A stretch of 5,284 nt of DNA from Pseudomonadota bacterium. GTDB taxonomy: Bacteria; Pseudomonadota; Gammaproteobacteria; Acidiferrobacterales; Acidiferrobacteraceae. This document shows positions 1-5,284 of the stretch, in pieces (positions within the stretch are counted from its first letter, which is position 1; each line of letters opens with the position of its first letter). The notes beneath the pieces were generated by a model. That model saw only the letters and a program-made list of their open reading frames with translations. It was not told where the DNA came from and made no database searches. The stretch spans positions 1 through 5,284 of the forward strand of contig JAJZZU010000214.1 in NCBI GenBank assembly GCA_021797365.1, written 5' to 3'. Made by a program: the position numbers and the translations under genes.

Positions 1-150
1 ATTGCCGGCCGCATGGCCGGTGGTAGTGCTGATCTGATGCAGTACGGTCTTGCGAATCTCCGCGATGCGCTGATGCAAGCGCGCGATTGTGGCCTTCTGT
101 TGCTTCCAGTTGGCCGAGAACTTCACTGACCAACGAGAGTCGACGCCAGA
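1..150 (-). pseudogene. tnpB: IS200/IS605-family TnpB (OrfB) remnant, 5' truncated, runs off left edge
   Basis: Reading the minus strand from about 123 down to 1 gives an open frame with VKFSANWKQQKATIARLH followed by a QRIAEIRKTVLHQISTTT-like segment. This matches the conserved central part of IS605-type TnpB/OrfB proteins (family pattern roughly VKFSxNWxKQKxxIxxLHxRIxxxRxDxLHKxTT). TnpB is an RNA-guided DNA endonuclease of transposons. Just upstream, 134-145 encodes Arg-Arg-Leu-Ser in a different frame, which fits the residues normally preceding this motif. Ten rather than nine bases separate the two parts, suggesting a one-base frameshift around 124-133. No TnpB N-terminus exists, because nrdB ends at 156. 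The frame is open to base 1, so the rest, including the RuvC-like nuclease residues and any guide RNA, lies outside. I see no terminator for nrdB in this stretch. Family assignment is fairly confident; the frameshift is inferred. Confidence 0.7.
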
Positions 151-155
151 TCCCC

Positions 156-1256
156 TTAGTCCCAGGACAGCGCCCCGCCGGTCTGATACTCCGTCACGCG
201 TGTCTCGAAGAAATTCTTCTCCTTCTTCAGGTCGAGGACCTCGCTCATCCACGGGAAGGGATTGGTTGCACCCTCATACTGGACGGGCAGGCCGATCTGC
301 TGGCAACGCCGATTGGCGATGAATTTGAGGTAATCGTCGAACATGGCGGCATTCAGACCGAGAACCCCCCGCGGCATGGTGTCGACCGCATAGCGGTACT
401 CGAGTGCCACCGCCTGCTTTATGAGGTCGACCACTTCGTTCTGAAAGGCCTCGGTCCAGAGCGCTGGGTTTTCGATCTTGATCTGGTTGATGAGATCGAT
501 GCCGAAGTTCAAGTGCATGGATTCGTCGCGTAATATGTACTGGAACTGCTCGCTCGCACCCATCATCTTGTTGCGCCGGCCGAACGACAGCATCTGCACG
601 AAGCCGACATAGAAGAAGATGCCCTCCATGATCACGTAGTAGCCGATCAGGTTGCGCAGGAAGCGCCGGTCATTCTCTTCGGTACCCGTCGAGAAGTTGG
701 GATTCATGAGTTCGCGGGTGAACTGGAGCTCGAACACGTCCTTGTCCGATATACACGCCACTTCGCGGTACATATTGAAGATCTCGCCTTGATCGAGGCC
801 GAGGCTTTCCACGATGTGCTGATAGGCGTGTGTGTGCAGCGCCTCCTCGAAGGCCTGTCGAAGCAGGTACTGCCGGCATTCCGGATTGGTAATGTGCCGA
901 TAGATCGCCAGCACGAGGTTGTTGGCCACGAGCGAGTCGGCGGTCACGAAGAAGCCGAGATTGCGCTTTATGATGGTGCGCTCGTCCGGGGTGAGCCCGT
1001 TGGGGTCCTTCCAGGTCGCGATGTCGCGCGACATATTCACCTCTTGCGGCATCCAGTGGTTCGCGCAGGCATCCAGGTACTTCTGCCACGCCCACTGATA
1101 CTTGAAGGGCACGAGCTGATTGACATCGGCCTGGCAGTTGATGATGCGCTTGTCGTCGACCTGGACCCGTCCCGACCCGATCTTCAGGTCCTCGAGTCCG
1201 GTGACGCCCCCTTGAGGGGCATTGGCCGTGGCCGGTGTGCCGTCAAAATCCAGCAT
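156..1256 (-). CDS. nrdB: Class Ia ribonucleoside-diphosphate reductase, beta (radical-generating) subunit NrdB
   Basis: This 366-residue protein builds and holds the diiron-tyrosyl radical that starts ribonucleotide reduction in NrdA; it acts in the cytoplasm as the R2 dimer. The ferritin-like fold carries all ligands with the spacing of E. coli NrdB: Asp107, Glu138, His141 (in [10 protein letters not shown]), Glu211, Glu245 and His248 (in RDESMH). The radical tyrosine is Tyr145, seven residues after Glu138. Radical-transfer residues Trp68, Asp244 and C-terminal Tyr357 (in TEYQTGG) are also present. The tail ending GALSWD should dock on NrdA. I chose the ATG at 1256 because a strong AGGAGG lies 5 nt before it. 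A longer frame from 1289 would overlap the end of nrdA and has no comparable site. The gene starts 14 nt after nrdA stops, so the pair is very probably co-transcribed and translationally coupled. Tyr145 and the carboxylate-rich ligand set argue for standard class Ia rather than a tyrosine-less R2. Confidence 0.96.
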   Translation of the reverse strand: MLDFDGTPATANAPQGGVTGLEDLKIGSGRVQVDDKRIINCQADVNQLVPFKYQWAWQKYLDACANHWMPQEVNMSRDIATWKDPNGLTPDERTIIKRNLGFFVTADSLVANNLVLAIYRHITNPECRQYLLRQAFEEALHTHAYQHIVESLGLDQGEIFNMYREVACISDKDVFELQFTRELMNPNFSTGTEENDRRFLRNLIGYYVIMEGIFFYVGFVQMLSFGRRNKMMGASEQFQYILRDESMHLNFGIDLINQIKIENPALWTEAFQNEVVDLIKQAVALEYRYAVDTMPRGVLGLNAAMFDDYLKFIANRRCQQIGLPVQYEGATNPFPWMSEVLDLKKEKNFFETRVTEYQTGGALSWD

Positions 1257-1261
1257 GTTTT

Positions 1262-1268
1262 CCTCCTG
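1262..1268 (-). promoter_or_regulatory. Shine-Dalgarno of nrdB
   Basis: On the minus strand the sequence CAGGAGG sits 5 nt upstream of the ATG at 1256, inside the 14-nt gap after the nrdA stop codon. It decides the nrdB start: translation should begin at Met-Leu-Asp-Phe-Asp, not at either of the two upstream in-frame Met codons, at 1289 and 1280, which lie within the nrdA coding end. The tight spacing suggests ribosomes finishing nrdA can re-initiate on nrdB. Confidence 0.9.
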
Positions 1269-1270
1269 AT

Positions 1271-4200
1271 TTATTGGCATGCCTCGCACTGTGGGTCATT
1301 GATAGCGCAGGCCTTGGGGGCCTCGGGCGCCGAACCGCGTACTGCGTTCAAGGCCCCATCGTTTAGCGTCGACTTCTCCACCGAGGTGGCGCCCAGAGTG
1401 CGCAGGTAATATGTGGTCTTCAGGCCCTTTTCCCACGCCAACATATACATGTCGGACAACTTCCGCCCCGACGGTTCCGCCATGTAGAGATTCAGGCTCT
1501 GTGCCTGATCGATCCACTTCTGGCGGCGCGACGCGGCCTCGATGAGCCAGCGCGGCTCGATCTCGAAGGCGGTGGCGTACAGGGCCTTGAGGTCGTCTGG
1601 CAGGCGGTCTATGCCGCGCACGCGCCCGTTGTAATACTTGAGGTCATTGACCATCACCGGGTCCCACAGGCCGCGCTCTTTCAGGTCGCGAACCAGATGT
1701 TCGTTTAGGACCGTGAACTCGCCGGACAAGTTCGACTTCACAAACAGGTTCTGGTAGGTCGGTTCTATGCTTTGCGCGACCCCGGCGATATTCGAGATCG
1801 TGGCGGTCGGCGCTATCGCCAGACAGTTCGAGTTGCGCATCCCATGCTGCGCTATCGCCTCGCGGACTGGCGTCCAGTCGAGCTCGACGCCCCGGTCCAT
1901 GGACAGCGATCCGCCACGCGCCTCCTCCACGAAGGCGATGCTGTCTATGGGCAGGATCCCCTGACTCCACAGCGATCCCTCATAGCTCGGATAGGTGCCG
2001 CGCTCCTTGGCAAGCTCGGTGGAGGCGAGGATCGCATAGAAGCTGACCGCCTCCATGGACCGGTCGGCGAAGGTCATTGCTGCGTCCGAGCCATATGGCA
2101 GGCGCAGTTTGTAGAGCGCGTCCTGGAAGCCCATGAGCCCGAGACCGACCGGCCGATGGCGCAGATTGGAGGCACGCGCCTGGGGCACCGAGTAATAGTT
2201 GATGTCGATGACGTTGTCGAGCATGCGCATGGCGGTGCGCACCGTGCGCCCGAGTTTCGCCATATCCATGCCGCCCTCATTGCCGACGTGGGCTGCGAGG
2301 TTCACAGAGCCCAGGTTGCAGACCGCAATCTCCTGGTCGGAGGTATTGAGCGTGATCTCGGTGTTCTTCGTGATCAGGCCGTTGACGGTCCACGCATGGG
2401 TCGGCGAGTCCACCATGAGGCAGTATGCGTCCTCATTGGGGAGCGGCGTGAGCCTGGTGAACGTCGCATAGCCGCGCTGCTTGTCGCTCACATGCGGGCT
2501 GTCGCCATGGTTCAACGGGAAGTCTTCCTCGCCCACCTGAAGTACGGACGCGGCTATCGCATGGCCTTCGCTGCTGCTTATGATCAGACGGAAGAGCGAA
2601 TGCCGCCAGTAGGCCTTATCGATCTGCTGGATATGCGTCTCGACGCCGAGGTTGGCCCACACGATCTGCAGGCTTTCGATGAACGGCTGGTCGTAGGAGG
2701 CCAGGGTGAGATTCTTGATCATCCCGTTCCCGGCCTGATAGAGGCCGCGCAGGTAGGCTGTTACCGTCTCCTTGTCGCCCTTCCAGATGAGCTCCGGGAT
2801 GCCGACGTGCGCATGATCGCGCTCGTCGTGGGTCTCGTGCCAGGACTCATGGGTCTCTCCGGTCTCGTGCGAGACCGCCACCATGCGCGCCTTGCCGATA
2901 TAGGCAAAGCGCGTCGCCTCGAGTTCGGTCACCATGCGATGCCGGCCGTAGGCGCTGCTCGCGGTCATGAGCCCTATCACGAAGGCGATCTCGGGGTTGT
3001 GCATGGGCCCGAACAGTCCTTCGCGTTGCTGAACGAGCAGGCGGTCTCCGGGCTTCAAGTGCTGCGCCTCGACCCAGCCGCGGTCCTTCACCCATACCTT
3101 GTGGTCCGGTGTGACCTTGTGGCGGTAGCCCTCCGCGGTTTCTATACGGACGATCGGCGCATTGGGTCGCGGCCGCAACATCTCCGAGGCATCGTAGACC
3201 CCGTCAAGCCCGACGACCCGGTTCTTACCGCCCAGGGTATAAAGCTCGCCCACGGTCAGTAAACCGCGATCGGTCACCACCCGCTGGTCGGCGGTCATGC
3301 AGCATAGATTGGAGCTGTGGACCACCCCCCTGTGGCGCTGAGGGCTGCGCAGATTGCAGGGGTCCTTGAAGGTAAGCCACGGGTGGCCCGTCTCAAACAG
3401 CATCGACAGCATCTTGCGCCACAGATCGAGCGCCCGGACCTTCTTGAAGAGCTTCAGTTCGCCGCGCGCCGCGCGCTCCTCGTGGCGTTCATAAGCCGCC
3501 CGGAACGCCGCACCGTAGACATCGTGCAGGTCGGCGGTGTCCGACGGCGAAAACAGCGTCCATTCGGCGCCCGCGCGTACCCGCTCCATGAACAGGTCCG
3601 GTATCCAGTTCGCGGTGTTCATGTCGTGGGTGCGCCGCCTGTCATCGCCGGTGTTCTTGCGCAGCTCGAGGAATTCCTCGATGTCCAGATGCCAGGTCTC
3701 GAGATAGGCGCAGACCGCGCCCTTGCGTCGGCCACCCTGATTGACCGCCACGGCGGTATCGTTGGCGACCTTGAGGAACGGGATCACGCCCTGTGATTTG
3801 CCGTTGGTGCCCTTGATGCGCGCCCCCAAGGCCCGCACGCGCGACCAGTCATTACCCAGTCCGCCTGCGTATTTCGATAGCAACGCGTTATCCTTGATGG
3901 CGCTATAGATGCCATCCAGGTCGTCCGAGACCGTCGTGAGGTAGCACGACGACAACTGCGAACGCAGCGTGCCGGCATTGAACAGGGTTGGGGTCGACGA
4001 CACGAAATCAAAGGTCGACAGGACCTCATAGAATTCGATGGCGCGCGTCTCCCGGTCCACCTCGTTCAAGGCAAGCCCCATGGCCACGCGCATCCAAAAC
4101 GCCTGCGGTAGTTCAATACGTCGCTCTTCACGGTGCAGGAAGTAGCGGTCATACAGGGTCTGGAGACCGAGATACGTGAAATTCAGGTCACGATCGGCCT

Positions 4201-4999
4201 TCAGTGCCTGCCCGAGGCGCGTGCCGTCAAATTCGGTCAGCCGCGGGTCGATGAGTTCCGCCTCCACCCCTTCGCGGATGAAGGCCTGAAAGTATTCCGC
4301 GTATTCGCCGCGCATTTCGCCATGGGTCACTGACCGGCCGAGCACCTCGCGCCGCAATACATCGAGCAGCAGGCGCGCGGTCACATAGGTGTAGTTCGGT
4401 TCCGTCTCCACCAGCGCCCGGGCGCTCAGGATCGCCGACTGCATGACATCGCGTTCGTCGACTCCGTCGAACAGGTTGCGGAGCAGGGCCTGGAGTACTG
4501 CGTCGGCCGAGACCTCGCGCAGGCCGCTGCAGGCCTCATCGATTACCGCCTTGAGCCGGGCCCGGTCGAGCGGCACGCTGCGTCCATCGGCGGTACGGAC
4601 GTGAATCTCGGGTTCCTGCGCCGTGGCCTGGGCGCTGGCGCGCGCCTGGGCGCGCTGTTCGCGGTAGAGGACGTAGCGCCGGGCGGTCTCGTGGTGACCG
4701 TTGCGCATGAGCGCAAGCTCGACCTGATCCTGGATGTCCTCGATGTGCACGGTGCCGCCGCCGGGGAGCCGGCGCGTCAGCGCGGCGATGACCTGGTCTG
4801 TGAGTCCCGCTACGATCTCGCGCACGCGCGTCGAGGCCGCCCCTGAGTTGCCCTCGGTCGCCAGAAAGGCCTTGGTGATGGCGATCGCGATTTTGGAGGG
4901 GTCAAACCGCGTGGCATGCCCGTTGCGGCGAATGACGCGTAGGCCGTTTTCGACGACCGCCGTGCCTGGGGAAGCCTGTGACGATTGCGCGTAATCCAT
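1271..4999 (-). CDS. nrdA: Class Ia ribonucleoside-diphosphate reductase, alpha subunit NrdA, with in-frame intein
   Basis: NrdA reduces ribonucleoside diphosphates to deoxyribonucleotides, the committed step of DNA precursor synthesis, together with NrdB. The precursor is 1242 residues; removing the intein (567-879) leaves 929. Two ATP-cone-like regions lie at about 19-113 and 131-222, as in P. aeruginosa-type NrdA (the NrdAz group). The catalytic barrel follows. Aligned with E. coli, Cys352 and Cys894 are the substrate-reducing cysteine pair (Cys225/Cys462), Asn564-Leu-Cys566 carries the thiyl-radical cysteine (Cys439), and Glu881 is Glu441. APTATIS (1063-1069) is the phosphate-binding loop. 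Tyr1197-Tyr1198 are the radical-transfer pair. The C-terminal Cys1238-Glu-Ala-Cys1241 is the thioredoxin or glutaredoxin relay. The ATG at 4999 has AAGGAGA 9 nt upstream. The gene leads an operon with nrdB, downstream of NrdR-like and FNR-like sites. The oddity is the intein inside the active-site motif; the enzyme depends on splicing. Identification is secure; the subgroup assignment is from memory of the family. Confidence 0.97.
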   Translation of the reverse strand: MDYAQSSQASPGTAVVENGLRVIRRNGHATRFDPSKIAIAITKAFLATEGNSGAASTRVREIVAGLTDQVIAALTRRLPGGGTVHIEDIQDQVELALMRNGHHETARRYVLYREQRAQARASAQATAQEPEIHVRTADGRSVPLDRARLKAVIDEACSGLREVSADAVLQALLRNLFDGVDERDVMQSAILSARALVETEPNYTYVTARLLLDVLRREVLGRSVTHGEMRGEYAEYFQAFIREGVEAELIDPRLTEFDGTRLGQALKADRDLNFTYLGLQTLYDRYFLHREERRIELPQAFWMRVAMGLALNEVDRETRAIEFYEVLSTFDFVSSTPTLFNAGTLRSQLSSCYLTTVSDDLDGIYSAIKDNALLSKYAGGLGNDWSRVRALGARIKGTNGKSQGVIPFLKVANDTAVAVNQGGRRKGAVCAYLETWHLDIEEFLELRKNTGDDRRRTHDMNTANWIPDLFMERVRAGAEWTLFSPSDTADLHDVYGAAFRAAYERHEERAARGELKLFKKVRALDLWRKMLSMLFETGHPWLTFKDPCNLRSPQRHRGVVHSSNLCCMTADQRVVTDRGLLTVGELYTLGGKNRVVGLDGVYDASEMLRPRPNAPIVRIETAEGYRHKVTPDHKVWVKDRGWVEAQHLKPGDRLLVQQREGLFGPMHNPEIAFVIGLMTASSAYGRHRMVTELEATRFAYIGKARMVAVSHETGETHESWHETHDERDHAHVGIPELIWKGDKETVTAYLRGLYQAGNGMIKNLTLASYDQPFIESLQIVWANLGVETHIQQIDKAYWRHSLFRLIISSSEGHAIAASVLQVGEEDFPLNHGDSPHVSDKQRGYATFTRLTPLPNEDAYCLMVDSPTHAWTVNGLITKNTEITLNTSDQEIAVCNLGSVNLAAHVGNEGGMDMAKLGRTVRTAMRMLDNVIDINYYSVPQARASNLRHRPVGLGLMGFQDALYKLRLPYGSDAAMTFADRSMEAVSFYAILASTELAKERGTYPSYEGSLWSQGILPIDSIAFVEEARGGSLSMDRGVELDWTPVREAIAQHGMRNSNCLAIAPTATISNIAGVAQSIEPTYQNLFVKSNLSGEFTVLNEHLVRDLKERGLWDPVMVNDLKYYNGRVRGIDRLPDDLKALYATAFEIEPRWLIEAASRRQKWIDQAQSLNLYMAEPSGRKLSDMYMLAWEKGLKTTYYLRTLGATSVEKSTLNDGALNAVRGSAPEAPKACAINDPQCEACQ
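2363..3301 (-). other. Intein in NrdA with degenerate LAGLIDADG endonuclease domain
   Basis: A 313-residue protein-splicing element occupies NrdA residues 567-879. The N-extein ends SSNLC and the C-extein resumes TEITLNTS; joining them restores the normal NrdA active-site motif, which fixes both junctions. Block A begins at Cys567 ([13 protein letters not shown]). Block B has the T-x-x-H motif at Thr630-Pro-Asp-His633, followed by [14 protein letters not shown]. Block F is around 858-874 (AYCLMV, then HAWTVNGL). The terminal Asn879 is preceded by Lys878 instead of the usual His, and the +1 nucleophile is Thr880. Between the splicing halves lies a LAGLIDADG-like region: block C at about 671-685 ([11 protein letters not shown]), block D at 734-747, block E at 749-761 ([11 protein letters not shown]). 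The Asp expected in each LAGLIDADG helix is Ser681 in block C and Gly757 in block E, so cleavage activity is probably lost. Residues 711-731 are unusually rich in His, Glu and Asp. Splicing is probably class 1 and must still work for the host to have this enzyme. Confidence 0.95.
2831..2876 (-). repeat. Short direct and inverted repeats inside the intein coding sequence
   Basis: The 10-mer GGTCTCGTGC (plus strand) occurs exactly at 2831-2840 and 2861-2870, 30 bp apart and in frame, with a related GGGTCTC at 2851-2857. The second copy also forms a 7-bp inverted repeat, GGTCTCG-TG-CGAGACC (2861-2876). On the coding strand both copies encode His-Glu-Thr (residues 711-713 and 721-723), within a 21-residue stretch holding six His and many acidic residues. 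This looks like local duplication within a loop of the endonuclease-like domain. It is too short and too diverged to be a formal repeat array. Confidence 0.55.
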
Positions 5000-5008
5000 G
5001 GGGCCAGG

Positions 5009-5015
5009 TCTCCTT
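5009..5015 (-). promoter_or_regulatory. Shine-Dalgarno of nrdA
   Basis: AAGGAGA on the minus strand ends 9 nt before the ATG at 4999. It supports that codon as the nrdA start; the spacing is slightly long but workable. Confidence 0.75.
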
Positions 5016-5061
5016 GGGGAAAGCGAATACGAGGTCAGGAGTCTACTGCAAGCGAGCGGCC

Positions 5062-5075
5062 TTGATCAACATCAA
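5062..5075. promoter_or_regulatory. Perfect FNR/Anr-family binding site
   Basis: The sequence reads TTGAT-CAAC-ATCAA, an exact match to the TTGAT-N4-ATCAA consensus recognised by the oxygen sensor FNR and its Anr/Dnr relatives. Its centre is about 69 bp upstream of the nrdA start codon, and it directly abuts the proximal NrdR-type box. If transcription starts in or near the AT-rich stretch at 5091-5100, the site lies downstream of the start and would repress this oxygen-dependent reductase under anaerobic conditions. If the start is nearer 5027, the site would be placed for class II activation. The transcript start is not visible, so the direction of control is inferred. Confidence 0.7.
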
Positions 5076-5091
5076 CAACAAGATGTTGGGA
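5076..5091. promoter_or_regulatory. NrdR-type box, proximal to nrdA
   Basis: The core CAAGATGTTG (5079-5088) matches 9 of 10 positions of the NrdR box core C-w-A-k-A-T-a-T-w-G as I recall it, and forms the inverted repeat CAACA-AGA-TGTTG. NrdR is the ATP/dATP-sensing repressor of ribonucleotide reductase operons and binds paired boxes. The partner box begins exactly 32 bp away. The outer flanks match the 16-bp consensus poorly. Confidence 0.75.
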
Positions 5092-5123
5092 ATAAATTTA
5101 GCCTAATGCACAAGACCTAGCCC
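5091..5123 (-). promoter_or_regulatory. Candidate nrdAB promoter region, AT-rich, between NrdR boxes
   Basis: The segment 5091-5100 is the most AT-rich run upstream of nrdA and lies between the two NrdR-like boxes, where a repressed promoter would be expected. TAAATT (5095-5100) and TTTATT (5091-5096), read on the minus strand, could serve as a -10 element. No convincing -35 hexamer is found at 16-18 bp from either one. The call rests mainly on composition and on the flanking operators. Confidence 0.3.
5108..5123. promoter_or_regulatory. NrdR-type box, distal to nrdA
   Basis: The core CAAGACCTAG (5111-5120) matches 8 of 10 positions of the remembered NrdR box core, with GCA in front (consensus ACA). 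Its start is 32 bp from the start of the proximal core, about three helical turns, which is the known spacing for NrdR box pairs. Position in front of nrdA and the exact phasing make the pair more convincing than either box alone. Confidence 0.7.
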
Positions 5124-5130
5124 GCCGGTC

Positions 5131-5173
5131 CGCTATCGCCCGGGGCTGGGCGGCAGCCGCCGGGCGATGAGCG
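5131..5173 (-). terminator. Strong GC-rich hairpin after speE
   Basis: Nine perfect base pairs (ATCGCCCGG at 5135-5143 with CCGGGCGAT at 5160-5168) are extended inward, past a one-base bulge, by GGCTG/CAGCC (5144-5148 with 5154-5158) around a 5-base loop. They extend outward, past another one-base bulge, by CGCT/AGCG. The hairpin begins 11-12 nt after the speE stop on the minus strand, where a terminator would sit. No T-run follows it in that direction, so it may be a weak or factor-assisted terminator, or a 3'-end mRNA stabiliser. Confidence 0.55.
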
Positions 5174-5184
5174 GCGTCCTCGGC

Positions 5185-5284
5185 TTAGAGCAGGGTCTTG
5201 AACAAAAATTCCGGGCAGGCGAACGCCGCCTGATGGATGCCGGCGTTGTAGTAGCGGGTGGCGAAGGCGCGTTCGTGGCAGGCC
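5185..5284 (-). CDS. speE: Spermidine synthase (polyamine aminopropyltransferase), C-terminal fragment
   Basis: The last 32 codons of a gene entering from the right edge are visible, ending in TAA at 5185-5187. The tail contains RYYNAGIHQAAFACPEFL, which matches the C-terminus of bacterial spermidine synthases (pattern RYYNxxIHxAAFALPxF). These enzymes transfer the aminopropyl group of decarboxylated S-adenosylmethionine to putrescine to make spermidine. The catalytic domain is outside the window, so substrate preference cannot be judged. The gene points the same way as nrdA but is separated from it by 185 bp with a hairpin and operators, so nrdA probably has its own promoter. Confidence 0.8.
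   Translation of the reverse strand, partial: ACHERAFATRYYNAGIHQAAFACPEFLFKTLL

Noticed and set aside
1..155. TnpB guide (omega) RNA or IS terminal hairpin
   Set aside because: These lie at the 3' end of tnpB, which would be beyond the left edge; nothing like them is visible here.
87..533. Plus-strand open frame across the tnpB remnant and the end of nrdB
   Set aside because: It has no recognisable motif and lies antisense to conserved NrdB residues.
1257..1289. Longer nrdB start at 1289 or 1280
   Set aside because: These starts overlap the nrdA coding end, and the strong AGGAGG at 1262-1267 is placed for the ATG at 1256.
1772..3262. A 496-codon open frame on the plus strand opposite nrdA and its intein
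   Set aside because: It lies wholly antisense to clearly conserved NrdA and intein sequence, has no recognisable domain, and is the kind of long shadow frame expected in GC-rich DNA.
2363..3301. Class 3 intein (Trp-Cys-Thr signature)
   Set aside because: Cys860 in block F and Thr877 before the final dipeptide fit, but Trp636 is one position off from the block B site and a standard Cys1 is present. Class 1 is the simpler reading, though hybrid cases exist.
3302..3304. Taking the first of the two adjacent cysteines (566) as the intein start
   Set aside because: That would leave spliced NrdA without its catalytic thiyl-radical cysteine; SSNLC-TEI is the expected restored sequence.
5027..5050. 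A second nrdA promoter with TAGACT (5040-5045, minus strand) as the -10
   Set aside because: It would put the FNR-type site about 35 bp upstream of the start instead of the usual 41.5, and no -35 element is evident.

Overview
The window is a GC-rich proteobacterial segment in which every recognisable gene lies on the minus strand. From right to left it holds the 3' end of a spermidine synthase gene (speE), a regulated intergenic region, nrdA with an in-frame intein, nrdB, and a frayed piece of an IS200/IS605-type tnpB at the left edge. The two-ATP-cone NrdA resembles the Pseudomonas aeruginosa type. Together with a perfect FNR/Anr-type palindrome and paired NrdR-like boxes, it points to a gammaproteobacterium or close relative with some anaerobic capacity. 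Species cannot be named from the sequence.

nrdA (1271-4999) and nrdB (156-1256) encode the large and small subunits of an aerobic class Ia ribonucleotide reductase and form an operon. Only 14 nt separate them, and those 14 nt hold a near-perfect Shine-Dalgarno for nrdB. All radical, diiron and redox-cysteine residues that I can align to the E. coli enzyme are present, so the mature enzyme should be active.

The most striking element is a 313-residue intein (2363-3301) placed directly after the catalytic thiyl-radical cysteine of NrdA (E. coli Cys439 equivalent) and before the Thr-Glu that carries the catalytic Glu441 equivalent. NrdA therefore cannot be active until the intein splices out, leaving a 929-residue protein. 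Splicing motifs are present, but the penultimate residue is Lys instead of His. A LAGLIDADG homing-endonuclease-like domain is present, but both catalytic acidic positions appear lost, so it is probably a fixed, no longer mobile intein.

The nrdA upstream region (5000-5184) holds a Shine-Dalgarno, a perfect TTGAT-N4-ATCAA site, two NrdR-type boxes exactly 32 bp apart, and a strong GC hairpin after speE. The likely logic is dNTP-dependent repression by NrdR combined with oxygen control by an FNR-family protein. The speE end (5185-5284) is cut by the window edge. Left of nrdB, positions 1-155 contain only the tnpB remnant.
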